Positions 46,346-58,679 of a DNA stretch of 64,000 nucleotides are shown here, one piece after another (positions within the stretch are counted from its first letter, which is position 1; each line of letters starts with the position of its first letter). A program made the translations under genes and the position numbers. Below the pieces are notes generated by a model that searched no databases, was not told the DNA's origin, and saw nothing but the letters and a program-made list of their open reading frames with translations. The stretch is from Mauremys mutica (Eukaryota > Chordata > Testudines > Geoemydidae). The stretch is from the NCBI RefSeq assembly GCF_020497125.1, contig NC_059081.1, positions 17,455,105-17,519,104 of the forward strand, in the 5' to 3' direction.

Positions 46346-46795
46346 GTGACAGAGACCGGTGATGGAAAAGGACCTAACCAGATCAGCCACATCATCACCG
46401 GTTCATTCACCTGCACGTCCACCAATGTAATATATGCCATCATATGCCAGCAATGCCCCTCTGCTATGTACATCGGCCAAACTGGACAGTCTCTACGGAA
46501 AAGGATAAATGGACATAAATCAGATATTAGGAATGGCAATATACAAAAACCTGTAGGAGAACACTTCAACCTCCCTGGCCACACAATAGCAGATCTTAAG
46601 GTGACCATCCTGCAGCAAAAAAACTTCAGGACCAGACTTCAAAGAGAAACTGCTGAGCTTCAGTTCATCTGCAAATTTGACACCATCAACTCAGGATTAA
46701 ACAAAGACTGTGAATGGCTTGCCAAATACAAAAGCAGTTTCTCCTCCCTTGGTTTTCACACCTCAGCTGCTAGAAGAGGGCCTCATCCTCCCTGA
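46346..46795 (+). pseudogene. PLE GIY-YIG endonuclease domain, open fragment
   Basis: The 149-codon frame contains NVIYAIICQQCPSAMYIGQT. This is the GIY-type strand (VIYAI), a CxxC pair between the two halves, and YIG (residues 42-44). Next come RKRINGHKSDI with the expected arginine, then VGEHFNLPGH with the expected glutamate (residue 72). The C-terminal RLQRETAELQFICKFDTINS and GLNKDCEWL follow the PLE pattern. All catalytic positions that I can identify are kept. No reverse transcriptase precedes it, so it cannot work as an element on its own. Confidence 0.88.
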
Positions 46796-46831
46796 TTGAA
46801 CTAATCTCGTTATCTCTTCTGCTTCTTGCTT

Positions 46832-46835
<4 letters not shown>

Positions 46836-46872
<37 letters not shown>
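46836..46872. repeat. (TA)n microsatellite
   Basis: About 18 AT/TA dinucleotides in a row inside the PLE, between the coding end and the 3' terminus. It is probably length-variable. Confidence 0.95.
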
Positions 46873-46875
<3 letters not shown>

Positions 46876-47054
46876 GCCCCTGGAAATTTCCACTACATGC
46901 ATCCGACGAAGTGGGTATTCACCCACGAAAGTGCATGCTCCAAAACGTCTGTTAGTCTATAAGGTGCCACATGACTCTTTGCTGCTTTTACCAAAATTAG
47001 AATTGGTGTCCATTTAGAAGAGTCAGCAGTCATTATTTTCTCTCTGAATTACAT

Positions 47055-47595
47055 TAGCCATGGGGCCCTAGTCATGGACCAGGACCCTGTAGTGCTAGGA
47101 GCTGTACATAGAACACAGACAGTCCCTGCCCTGCAGAGCTTACAGTGTATACAGAAGACAAGAAACAGCTCGATACAGAGATATGGGAGTGCAAGGAAAC
47201 AATGAGACAACATTGGTCAGCATGACTAAAAGTGGTCTCAGCACACTAGTAGCCTATCAAGTTGTAGGCATCAGGGTAAAAAAAAAAGTGTTAAGGAGTG
47301 ATTTGAAGGGAGATAATGAGGTAGCTTTGCATATGATTAAGGAGATTTCCTTCCAGCCATGAGGGGGTAGTATGGGAGAAAGCACAAAGGTGCTTGTCTG
47401 AAAAGTTAACAAGTGGGCAATGGAGGTTGGCATCGTGGGCTAATCCTTAGCAGGAGTCAGCATTTCAATAGTGAATGACAGATGCCAGGTACAGTGAGGA
47501 TACGCCATGAAAGGCCTGGAAAGTAAAGACAAACAGCTTGTTTTTGATGTGATAGAGAAGGGAGAGCCAGTGGAAGGATTCAAAGAGAGAGGTAA
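47055..47595. repeat. Ancient interspersed repeat, family uncertain
   Basis: The words ggggccctagtcatggacc, cagtccctgccctgcagagc, aaggaaacaatgagacaac and gaaagcacaaaggtgcttg occur in this order in a repeat I recall from several reptile genomes. It has no open frame. It could be the 3' part of an L2 or L3-type LINE. Confidence 0.5.
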
Positions 47596-48027
47596 ATTAT
47601 ACTTTTAAATCTTTTCTAGTTTTTGCTATAAATTAGAGGAATTTAAAATCTTTCTTTGATTCTTTACAGTGTTCCTTTAAACAGCTAGTGTACAAACAGC
47701 TAGTCCCAGACGAATATGCTAAGTTAATAAAGTGTAACCAACAAAACCAAATATCAGACATGTTCATTTTCCATTTTTGTTTATATGAATGCACAGTAGT
47801 TAGTGACTTTTGAAACCGACATTTGTTCTTCTCAAAGCCTGTTTGGTTGCATCTGTGGTTGGTTACGTTTATTATTTCAAGGAAAATGAACAGTAAAAAA
47901 CATTTTTGTAATTGCACAATTTAGAAATGATTAAGGTTTGTTCTGGGTAAAGGAAGTTCTTAAATTTAAGAGAGAAGCTTAGTCAAAGAAGAACATGAAC
48001 GGTTTTAATTACTTGTTTTTCATTCAG
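47596..48027. other. Intron F-G, end part
   Basis: AT-rich, nothing recognised, ending with the exon G acceptor tttttcattcag. Confidence 0.5.
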
Positions 48028-48161
48028 GTGTATGTTACGAGTACTGGATTCGTTCGGGACTGAACCTGAGTTTAATCATGCTCATTATGCCCAGTCTAAA
48101 GGCCACAAGACGCCATGGGGGAAATGGAACCTTAATCCACAGCAGTTTTATACAATGTTCC
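48028..48161 (+). CDS. MGAT5: MGAT5 exon G (~residues 371-416)
   Basis: A 134-bp exon. It completes Gln, reads CMLRVLDSFGTEPEFNHAHY, AQSKGHKTPWGKW and NLNPQQFYTMF, and ends with the first base of Pro. The acceptor is tttttcattcag and the donor is c|gtaagt. It is almost identical to the mammalian sequence I remember. It follows a 10.9-kb intron containing a putative LTR, CR1 and two PLE fragments. Confidence 0.96.
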
Positions 48162-50471
48162 GTAAGTATCCTTGTTTTCATATATAATTGCTTCTAGAGC
48201 TAGAATTAAAAGTGAATGTTCCCATTAGGGAGAATCTTTGCAGTTTCAAAAGCTAGGTCATAATCTAGCAAAACGCAGAGGACGGGGCTTGTAATTCTGT
48301 TTTTGAATATGCAAAGCTAAAGTACACTCAGCACAAATGCACAAAAGAACAGTATTAACTGGATATACATTTTGGTAAGGAGGTTTATTCTAAAATTAGC
48401 TTTCCAACACACACTGATGTCTGGAGTTCACTTTTGTTAGCTTCAGTGTCTCAAATGCTTCTGTAGAGTGGTTGGTGGTTGTTTTTTGACATATCTGCAG
48501 AGTGATTCCATTTGGTAGACTAAGTTACGGTTGTATTTAATCATTTTAAGTCAGAGTTCTTCAGACTGTGATGTTGTACTTATGCCTTTTTTCATAAGTT
48601 TTGTCTTTAACTGAACAGAGCACAATGCTTTCCCCATTGCTTTTCGTTCAGGTATCATAAACTCACAATCTCCATCATTCAACATAATTTTTGCATCTGT
48701 AGGTTTTCTTGCAGATAGTTTCAGATAGGTTTTCTTGCAGATAGGTGCAAACGCTTGCACCCGGTTTGTTTTCCTGTTATGAAAACTGAGGTGGACTTAT
48801 TCAAATTATTTGAACCCAACAACCTGCAAGGCTGTTGAAAATTAAAACATGTTCATGAGAACAATGTAGCTGAAAGTTGCACTTATAAAAAAAAAAAAAA
48901 GTAAAGCTGTTCAGTGGCTCTGAAATATTTTAGACAGCTTATGCAATGCCTGATATGTGTGTCTGAAAAATCAGTGTCAGCTAATCAAATTGTTGGAGGG
49001 ACGGTAGTGTGTTTAGATCAAGAAATTGGGAGCCAGAACTTTTAGGTTGTGTTCCTGTCTCTGCAGCTGTGACTCACTTATGTGATTTTTAGGCAAGCTA
49101 GCTAACACCTCCTGTGCCGTTTCAACAGGCATCAGCAAAAACAAGGCAAGCATGTTTATTGGGGGACAGCCAGGTTTTTTCCTTGAAAAGACACCAGATA
49201 TATGCCTATCCTATATTATTTCCCTTTGGACATAACAAATGAATGAATCCCATCCAATGTTGTCAAAAACACCCCGATAAGTCCCAAACATTAGAGTCAT
49301 GTTGGGTAACTAAACAGTAATAACCTACAGAGGTCCATCAAGATACCTCCTTTCATTATACCTGTTTCATACACACGCAGCTCATCTGCATTTATTGTGA
49401 ATATACAGGTTCATTATTGTCTGAAACACAGTACATATTTGATTTTTTTTCTTTGGACAACCACAGTGCATCTTTTCAGTAATGGCAAGGTGTGCGCTAA
49501 TATTGCTCTACTTCAACAATGACTGCTAGAAAAAAGTATCCAATTTTCCTGTTCTAGTTGTAATGGTTCAGTGTGTTAGGACTGCAGTCAAATGAGGTAG
49601 AACATTCATGGAGACAGATATCGCCTCCTTGACAGAATGGGGGAAGGTTAAAAGGTCTCCACTTTGCCTCGATAAATGTCAAAATGAACAATCATTTTGT
49701 TCACAAATTTCTTAATCCATTGAGTCTTTTCTTCTTTCATAATTCACGAAGTGCACTTTTGAAAATCTTAACCCACATACACGTAAAAGTGATTTTGAGT
49801 GTCCAACTTAAGACCTCTTAAAGAAGGTGAGGGGGCGGTCAGCTTCAGAAAGTGCTGGGCCTATGAAAACCAGACCAATTTCATGTCTCCATTTGGGCAC
49901 CCAAAATCCCTCTTGAAAATGTTGACCATGTTATGTTTAATTTCCATACTCAATTTGATTTAGTGGATGGTAAGTAGTGCTTGACAACTTGGAAGTATCT
50001 TTGTTCTCTTTGATATTCTATACCTGGTCATGTGTATGGGTTATAGTCGCTCTGTCATATTTTGGAGAAAGATTATGCAGTCTTCCAGTTTCACCCCTAT
50101 GTGGTACAGCTGCTCAGACTTCAGTAGTATCCAGCAGCAGGTGGAGAATAGTCACCTTTGCAGGCTGTCTAAGAGCAGTAGAGGCCTGGGAAAGGACTTC
50201 CATGCAGTTATGCATAGTTACTTCTGGGATCCAGTCCATATACCAATGCCCAGTGCAACCCCAAAAGCAGGTGATGCTTGCTAGGTAAGGACATGGTGAG
50301 AGCAGGCCTACTATTCCCTGTTCAGACTTGGCAGACAAGTTTGTCAAACTTTCACCTTCAGAGTTTGGGCTTTTTTCACCTTGTATGCAGAGATTCATGC
50401 TGACATTTTGTTCTTGAAGTAGAACTGCTGCCAACGGACACCTGTACACTGGCAGCACTAAGGAGTTAATG
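48162..50471. other. Intron G-H, first part, nothing recognised
   Basis: Begins with the gtaagt donor of exon G. A short tandem duplication of tttcttgcagatag occurs at 48702-48742. No coding or transposon signature was recognised. Confidence 0.5.
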
Positions 50472-51345
50472 CAGGGGCAGAGAACCTTTTTTCTATCAGA
50501 GGCTACTGACCAACAGAAAAAATCAGTTGCAGGCCACACACAGTCCCGCCGGGGGGAGGGGGTCTCAGGGCTTCCCCCTAAGTTCCGGGGTGGGGCTGAA
50601 AATGAGGGGTTCAGAGTATGAGAGGGGGCTCCAGGTTGGGGCAGAGGGCTGTGGTGTGGGAGGGGGTGAGGGCTCTGGCTCGGAGTGCGGGCTCTGGTGT
50701 GGGGCTGAGGGTGAAAGGTTTGGGGTGCAGGAAGGGGCTCCGGGATGGGGCCAAAGGATTTGGAGTGCGTGAGTGGGCTGGGGCAGAGGGTTGGGGTGCG
50801 GGAGGTTTGAGATGCAGGCTCTAGAAGGGAGTTTGGGTGCAGGAGGGGGCTCAGGGCTGCAGCAGGGGGTTGGAGTGTGAGGCCTAGGAGGGAGTTAAGA
50901 TGTGGGAGGGGATTCCAACCTGGGGCAGGGGGTTCGGGGTGTGGGTTCTGGCCGGGCGGCACTTACCTCGGGCGGCTCTCGGTCCGTGGCGCAGCGGGGC
51001 TAGATGCAGGCTCCACATGGCTCCTAGAAGCAGCCGCCATGTCCGGCCCCTATGCAGAGGGGGCAGGGGGCTCTGCGCGGTGCGTGCTGCCCGCACCCAC
51101 AGGTGCCGCCCCCGCAGTTCCCATTGGCTGCAGTTCCCGGCCAATGGGAGCTGTGAAGCTGGCGCTGGGGGCAGGGGCAATGCACAGCGTTTCCTTGATA
51201 GACCTTGCTTCTAGGGGACATGCTGGGAGCTGCACGGAGCTGACAGGACTTCTGGCAACCCGGTGCTCGCGACTCCAGCCCCACGGGGGAGGGGGCCAGG
51301 CTCGGAGCTTCCAGCCTGCAGCATTGAGACTTGCTGAGGGCCGGC
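50472..51345. mobile_element. GC-rich hAT-like repeat with G-rich minisatellite
   Basis: It starts caggggcagagaacctttt, a hAT-like terminus. A G-rich tract of repeated ggggtgcgggagggggctc-type words (50580-50950) follows, then cacttacctcgggcggctc and ttcccattggctgcagttcc. A 282-codon antisense frame and several others over this block are composition artefacts. The right end is probably truncated, and no target duplication is seen. Confidence 0.65.
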
Positions 51346-51881
51346 TGAAATGAAGTAGCTGGATTAAGGAAATAGAGACAAAAGGGTGGGATTTTATTTT
51401 CCATACAGTAACCAATAAATAATGAGGAGTGAAAGGAAGAAATACAGGTTTGCCGAATGTCGAGAGAGATCTGGTTTCTGCCCAGTGTATCTGAGAAATA
51501 GCTCAGGAACATTTTGAGAGTGTTGCCAGTATGCTGCCAACCTTCACGAGAGCAAGGCTTATCTACTGTGCAAGTGCTGACAGTGGAAAGTAAACCAAAC
51601 CCAATTTATTTAGAACACTGTGAAGCTTGTCGCTGAATTAATGGGAGTTCCTCATTGTTGCAGATTCTGTAAAAGAACTCCTTATTTGCTTTTTCATTGT
51701 TGACTACAGTTGAGGCTACTTGCCAAGTCATGGCTACTTGCTGTCTACCATGCTGTTGAATTTAACTGCTCTGTAAAAATCTGAGACACATTTAGTTCGT
51801 CATGCACTATGCATACAGTCCTAGAGAAGTACAGTGAAAGTTGTTCAATAAATAAAGGAGCTGCATTCACAATTGTTTAGT
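51346..51881. other. Intronic DNA, nothing recognised
   Basis: AT-rich intron between two GC-rich elements; no signature. Confidence 0.5.
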
Positions 51882-51889
51882 GGCAAGTA

Positions 51890-52559
51890 CAGGGCCGCCC
51901 AGAGGATTCCGGGGGCCCGGGGTCTTCGGCGGCGGGGGGCCCTTCCGTTCCAGGACCCGCTGCCGAAGTTCCCCGAAGACCCGCGGCGGGTCCCCCCCCG
52001 CCACCGAATTACCGCCGAAGCGGGACCCGCCGCCGAAGCGCAGCCCGGTCTTCGGTGGTAATTCGGTGGCGGGGGGGCGTGTCCCCGCCGCGGGCCTTCG
52101 GGGCACTTCGGCGGCGGGTCCCGGAACAGAAGGGGCCCCCCGCCGCCGAAGACCGGGCTGCGCTGCGGCGGCGGCGGGTCCCGCTTCCCTGGCCCCAGCC
52201 CCAGCCTCAGCCTCTTACCTGAGTGCGTCTCCGGCGGGGCCTGAGCCCCGCCACGCTCAGAGCCGCGTGGTGAGGGGGCGGGGCTGGGAGCTCCACGCCA
52301 AGCGGAGGCAGCTGCCCCGCCCCCTCCCCACGCCGCTCTGAGCGGGGCGGGGCTCAGGCCCCGTTGGAGCTCCCAGCCCCGCCCCCTCACCACGCGGCTC
52401 TGAGCAGGGCGGGGCTCAGGGGCTCGGCCGGAGACTCGGCGCTTGATGCGCTGAGGCTCCAGGAGAGGGGCGGAGGCGGGAGCCTCCGCTCTTCTCTTGG
52501 GGGCCCCTCTGGGGCCCGGGGCAAATTGCCCCCTTTGCCCCCCCCTCTGGGCGGCCCTG
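51890..52559. mobile_element. GC-rich non-autonomous hAT-like element with perfect 8-bp duplication
   Basis: Ends CAGGGCCGCCCAGAGG and CTCTGGGCGGCCCTG. ggcaagta flanks it exactly at 51882-51889 and 52560-52567. The 670-bp interior repeats gaagcgggacccgccgccg-type words and inverted copies of gctgggagctcc, so it is rich in hairpins. It has the highest GC of the window and sits in AT-rich intron. The 239-codon antisense frame is an artefact. Confidence 0.9.
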
Positions 52560-52567
52560 GGCAAGTA

Positions 52568-54589
52568 ACAAAAAATATGGTAATGATTTGTGACTAGGAG
52601 ATGTTACTGAACAGGACAGTTCTAGGCAGGGTTTGAGAGATGGTGGATGGTTGAGCAAATGTGGCTTTTGCTTCTGGTGACCTAATCTCATATTCTTGGT
52701 TCATGTCACAAATAGAAATTTAAAACCAGGGCTCATTTGTGAGGCATTATTTAATACTGTTGGTACATAACTTTCTGCGTGAGGCCCTGCACGAGATAGC
52801 AGCTCAGAATGGTGGTGCATTGGGATAATAGTTGCAAGGGCAATCCTGTGCCCATCATCTGTAGCTTGTTCTTAGTCCCTTTGTTTAATGCACAGGGAAT
52901 TCTATTTATTTAAAGGAAAAATATTTTTAACGCAGCAAAACAGCAAATATTGTTTTTACCAATTAATGAGTGTACATCCAGTGGTCTGAGCAGCAGGCTT
53001 GCATACACAAGTCCTGATAGCTAATCTCAGCTATGGATCTGATTCTCTTTATGGCATAACCTTTTTTCCACTCTTAGTTTCCTCCCTTCTTAAATGTGGG
53101 TAATAGTTATCCATTTTCACAGATTTTATGAGGTTTAATAGTTCTTAAAGTGTTGCATATATACTAGGATTTACTACTTCTCCTGCGCAGAACAACTTCA
53201 TAAATTATATTCAAAACAGTATATGTATGCATAAACTATTGGCTTTTACCAGACAATATTCATCCAATTTTTAAAATTCTATATATGGTGGTTATTCTGA
53301 TTCCTCAGTACTTGACATTTTATCACAACAGAGATGGTAAAGATATAAGTCAACCAAACTCATTCTGAAGCATGTGCAATTGCAGTGCTGGAGACCTCGC
53401 AAGGATTTGACATCTTGCTAAATCTGATGGGAAAGAGCCATCTCACTCACCCAGAGGTAGCACAATCTTTTATTGGGTTGTGACCTTAAAATACTTATCA
53501 GTAAAGATTTTACAATGTGATTGTAACTCAGCTTTATTTCGTAGGGGGTTGTTTGAGGGCAAAACAATTACTACTGGATAAAAATCAAGCAAGCAGGAAT
53601 CAGGAAGGCAAAAGTTGGTAGAAATTCTTAACTTAGCCAATTTTAGATAAAGCTATTTCAATCTGGACTGGAACACAACTTTTCACGTAAAGCAAATATG
53701 ATGACTAAAATGGGCCATATTTGAATAGTAACTTACTGGAAAAATGTACATTTTATTGCCAGTCCTCTGAGTTGTCCGGAAGCATGAGGTTCTGTTTCCC
53801 TTGCTATGTGTTTTCGTGTAAGTGCAGTAATGCAAACCAACAATGTTAGTGTTTTCTTTTAACTTTGTATTTCCTTCCCATTCCTTTGCATCCGTTTCCT
53901 AAAATAAAAGAAAATGGAAAAGATGCCCTGGATCAGTATTATTCTCTCTGCACTATTCATTGTTAAATACCACTGTCTCTGGTCTATATGTCTGGTCTAA
54001 AAGTTCTCTGACTGTAGCTGAAATATTTTTTGTGAAAAAGGTAATTAAAATTGGATTTCATGTAGTTTATTCAAGGCACAATAGTCCTAAATAGAGAATA
54101 TAATAACTGAGAGGATTTCATTGTCTGTATAATGTGCATTAAATTGTTTTCCTAGAAGTCTTCCTTGTAGCCTTGTGCCTCTGGGTGCATCAATATTTCT
54201 TGTATTCATGTGTTGAGACCGGAAATCACAGATCGACAATAAGTGCATAAGTCTACTTTGGCAACTTTAATGTCATCCACAAACTACTATATCTATAACT
54301 ATGTTTTTCTCACTCAAAAAGTAATGTAATATGTAAATATGATATATAAAACTATGTTTCTGTTTGATTTATCCTCTGAAATTCTTGCATTTTACTTGTG
54401 AATCAGTACCTTCTGTCCATTTTACTGAAATTGTGAGAGATCCACTAGTGACCTAAAAAGATACTGTGTGTATATAAACTTATCTTTTCTATGGTGTCAG
54501 TCAGTTTCCTGATTTTTGAGAATGATCTGTTGAAGCCCCATAATCATATTTGATTTCTGTAGTACCCTGAATGTGAGTTTAGCTATCGT
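52568..54589. other. Intron G-H, middle part, nothing recognised
   Basis: AT-rich, unique-looking DNA with no recognised feature. Confidence 0.5.
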
Positions 54590-55242
54590 ATGTGAGGAAC
54601 TAATGCCCAAATACAGCATCACACATTATACAGGGTTTGTTGTTTTATTCAGCACCTTCCTCCAGACCAAAGGGAATAATTCCAGGCAGTTATTGCTGAG
54701 AGACAGTTACTGGCCACAACAGCCCTTCAAGCTGTCCTGGTTCATAACTCTCAAGATGCACCGTGGCTCATTTAATCTCCACAGCCATGGTGATGTGCAA
54801 GGCATCCTGGCTCCAGTTTTCTGGTTCTCCAGAAGTCCAGAATATGATAGAGGATCTCCCATTTGATGGACTGAATTTGTTTGCGGCGAATACCAACATG
54901 TCACTACACATTCTAAAACACTGTAGAGCCACGTTGCGTTCATTGGCCATCTACACTCATTCAAAGAGAAAATTTTAGTAGATCCCAAACATCCTGACTC
55001 ATGCAATTCTTCTTTTTTTAGAGAGACCTCTGGAACCTCCAAGGAAGAGACAAAGGTTCCAGAGAAAGAGTTCCTCTAATCCGTCGGACCCTAGTTTGCA
55101 GTAGGCCAGGGCGGCGGCTACTGCTTCTTGACGGGATGATTGAGGGTTTGAACCCTCCCCCTTCCCTAGACTATTAGTTGCAATCATTTGCCCACCCCCC
55201 AATGCAGAGACCATCTCTTCCATTTCTGACAAACTCGGAGTA

Positions 55243-57250
55243 ATGGTTCTGGAAGTAATAAGACTACACCATCAACTTTACCTCCCTTCCTCCTCCTCAT
55301 CCCTCTTTCCCATCCAAGCTCTTTCTAAGACAGCAAATAAACTCCCTCCTTCATATAGGAGCATAGAACCTATTCCCACTAAGCACAAAAGAAGAGGTTT
55401 CTACTCGGGGTACTTCTTTGTGCCAAAGAAAAATGGAGGATAGGGACCAATGTAGGATGCAAGACTCCTAAACAGATTTGTGAGGTCCCAAAAGTTCAGG
55501 ATGGTGTCTGGCAGGTGTAATTCCTTCACTAGATTTTAGGGGGTTGGTTTTTGGCTCCTAACCTTCAAGATGCATACTTCCACATAGTGATTCACCTATC
55601 CCACAGAAGGTACCTGCATTTCATTATGGGCCAGGACACTTTCAATACTGAGTGCTCCCATTTGGCCTCTCCTCAGCTTCAAGGGTGTTCTCAAAGTTTC
55701 TAGCAGTAGTGGCCACCTACCTGCATCAACAGCCAATTGTAGTGTTTTTGTGCCTCAACGATTGGCTATTCAAGGGTTGGTCTTATAAGGAGGTGCTCTC
55801 TGCCACATGGAGAACGCTTGCCTTATTTGTGGACTTTGGCTTTCAACTGAATGTGGAAAAATCCATGCTGACTACCATATAAAATTATAGTTTATAGAGG
55901 CATCCCTGGATTCCCTGGCAGCCAGAGCATTTCTTCCCAGGGACAGTTTCTTAGCACTGTCAGACCTTGTCCGGTCTATTCAGATGAGCCCCCATATCTC
56001 AGTAACAAACTGTCTTCAGCTTCTGGGTCACATGGTAGCTTGCACTTTTTGCAAGATTATGCCTTCGCTGTCTCTAGAGATGGTTCAGAATAGCTTGTTC
56101 ATCGAGCAGACACAGCTTAGACAAACAACAGGTGAAACGCTCCTTAGACTGGTGGCAAGATCATAAAAATGTAGGTGCTGGAGTTCCTTCTTTCAGCTGG
56201 TGCCAATGGTCACGTAATGACAGAGGCATCTGTGTTGGGATGTGTTGTAGGAGCAGCAGTGATCTGTATGCTCTATATAACCTGTATGTTCAAAAGATCT
56301 GTTATACCTTCCCCTCCCCCGTTTGTCTCCTCTCCCTCTTTGAATACCTGTGAAGTGGCTTTCCCCCTCCCCTCCCTCCTGGAATGCTTGTGGAATGATT
56401 GGGCTGCTAAAACTGCTGGAAGATCAAAAGAGCTCCCAGGTAGACAAGGTGTCTGAGACTCTAATTAGGCAGCGCTCACGCACCCAATGCATGGACACTT
56501 CATGGACATTGCCCAAGGTGAACACTTCATGGACATTGCCCAAGGTGAAGTATAACCAACCAGACGCGGCCAAGTCATCTCTAATCACAGGCCATAAGAA
56601 GCAGTTCCTTAAAAGGGGAAGGGGCCATGTGCTCAGCAGTGCACTCACAAGCTTGTACCTCCCGTGAAGGCCCTTCACCCGGACTGCCTGGCCAGTGGTT
56701 TGCTGCAGTGTATTCCATCGTGCCTCGGGAAGACTTACCTTCATCGCAGCATCCATCGCTGTGCTGTGGGACACTTACCTTGAAGAATCCTGACATCTCC
56801 AGTGCCGTGCCTGTCCTGGGAGCCTGAGTGTGCAAGTGTGAGTGTGACACACACACCCTTCTTTTGAGCTTAGCTATCAATGTAATAAACATGCTGCTTT
56901 CTTCCAAACTCTGGTGGGTCATTAGTCCTCCCTAAGCTTACTAGCTGTCCCACTTTTAGGTAACAGGATGGGGGCACACCTCAGTGCTCATACAGTACAG
57001 AGTGGATAGTCACCCAAGAAACCACTCTCCACATCAGCCTGTTGGAATTTAGATGATTTAGAAATGCTTACCATCGCTTTCTGTCTCTCATCAAAGACAA
57101 GTCTATCAGAGTCATGACCGATGATGTGTACTGCATTCCAGAGGGGACGAGATCCCATTCCCTCTGCATCAAAGGCAATAAAGCTATGGAACTGATGCAT
57201 AAGGCATCACACAAGAATTTCATCACAGCCAATGATCTCAGCAGGTCTTT
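55243..57250 (+). pseudogene. Decayed DIRS reverse transcriptase and RNase H (second copy)
   Basis: The frame at 55652 gives MLPFGLSSASRVFSKFLAVV and then CLNDWLFKG at 55751. Two of the four active-site residues of YLDD have changed (C and N). The RNase H block LLGWGAHL is recovered only when the LTR and one of its 5-bp duplications are mentally skipped. The region is certainly non-functional. Confidence 0.75.
56243..56965 (+). mobile_element. Solo LTR inserted in the second DIRS
   Basis: It begins TGTTGTAGG and ends GGTAACA, and is flanked exactly by ggatg (56238-56242 and 56966-56970). The DIRS RNase H reading continues on either side, which independently proves the borders. It is 723 bp long, with a possible TATA box (tatataa, about 56273) and a polyadenylation signal aataaa at 56884-56889, so it lies in plus orientation. 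A perfect 27-bp tandem duplication occupies 56495-56548. There are no retroviral genes. A 5-bp duplication fits an alpha/beta-type or spuma-like retroviral integrase better than a gammaretroviral one. Confidence 0.85.
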
Positions 57251-58679
57251 TCACCAAGACTACAAGTGGGAGTTGGACTCTGATTTTTACTGACATACTT
57301 TGAACATAGGAATTCTCAGAAGTGGACCTCTACACCACATCTTCAAACAAAAAGTACTACCTGTTCCAGGGGAAGAGCTTAGGCCTCAATTAATAGGCCT
57401 TCCTCCTCCCTTGGAAATAGAAGCTCTTTTACATGGTTCCCCCACGCCTTTTATTCTCAGTGTGGTGAACACAATCAGATAGGATGAAGCCAGAGTTATT
57501 CTAATAGACTTGACAGGGTCGAGGCAGACATGGTTTCCTGACCTGCTTCGCCTATCTCTGTGTTCAGCGATAAATCTTCCAATAATTCCTCATCTCCTGT
57601 CGCTGGACACATTCGGCTGCTGCCTAATCTGAGAACTCTCCACCTCAAGGTGTGGCTCCTTGATGGCTTGTTGGGGAAGAGCCAGCAGATGGACTCTACC
57701 ATTTAGTAATATCAGAAATACTTGCCTTCAAAAAAGGGAAAAGATGTAGTCATTGGTGCAACCTCCAGAAAGTTGTTCCTCACTCTGCCCCTCTTCTGCT
57801 AGTTCTGGAGGACCTCTTGCATTTAAAGGAAAACCAGGATTGTCTCAAGGTTCATTGAGGGATTCCACAATGAGGGGTTCTCACTGTTTGCTCATCCTCC
57901 AACTTTAATGTTCATGAAGGGATTGGGAAACGTTTTTCCACAGAAGAAATCCCCTGCTCTGGTTTGGGACTTCAGTTTCGTTCTTAGAAATCTCATGAAA
58001 TGCCCACTTGAACCAGTGGCATTCTGCTCATTATTAAACTCCTCTATGTAGTTAGCCTTTGTAGAGACTATTACATCAGCCTGAAGAGTGGGTGAAATTG
58101 GGACATTAATGGCAGACCCTCCTTTCACAATATTCAACAAGATTTCCTTACAGTCACATGGCAGATTCCTTCCTAAAGTATTATCTGGGTTTCAGACTAC
58201 TGAATCAGACTACTTATCTACCAATTTTCTTTCCAAAATCACATAATTCCATTTTGAAGACTGCTGTCCAACTTCTAGATATCTGGTGGGTGCTGGCTTT
58301 CTACCTGGATAGGACTAAATCATTCAGGAAATCTCCAAGACTATTCATTTTGTTTGCAGACAGATCTAAAGGATCTGCTATTTCTACCTAGAGACTGTCA
58401 AAATGGATCTCTGGATATATTATTGCATATTATGTTGTCCTCCTGGTGTGTCAGCACATGCTAAGAGGTCTCAGTCTACATCTGTGGCCCTCCTTAAAAA
58501 TGTCCCTGTATCTGAGATCTGCATAGTCCTCTGTACATAGCTTCTCCAGACACCGCCTTAATTGATGCCTCTAGATGACAGGTGGCAGTTAGCAACGCAG
58601 TTCTTTTCTCAGTTATGAACTAGATTCCGAAGATCCCTCCTTCTTTTGGGGGGGATCCTGCTTGGAAGTCACCTGACGT

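Larger units (their letters stand above)
46340..46985 (+). mobile_element. Penelope-like element with GIY-YIG endonuclease and 3' end
   Basis: A GIY-YIG frame is followed by a (TA)n microsatellite and then a PLE 3' terminus: catgcatccgacgaagtggg, tcacccacgaaagtgcatg, gttagtctataaggtgccac. The reverse transcriptase is absent, so the copy is 5'-truncated. PLEs couple a telomerase-like reverse transcriptase to this endonuclease and carry hammerhead motifs in their repeats (established knowledge). The 5' limit is uncertain. Confidence 0.85.

Noticed and set aside
50114..50962. 282-codon open frame on the minus strand, proline-rich
   Set aside because: It lies across a G-rich minisatellite of a hAT-like repeat. 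Its composition comes from the repeat and it has no domain signature.
51845..52564. 239-codon open frame on the minus strand
   Set aside because: It coincides with a GC-rich DNA transposon bounded by an exact target duplication; GC-rich DNA lacks stop codons by chance.
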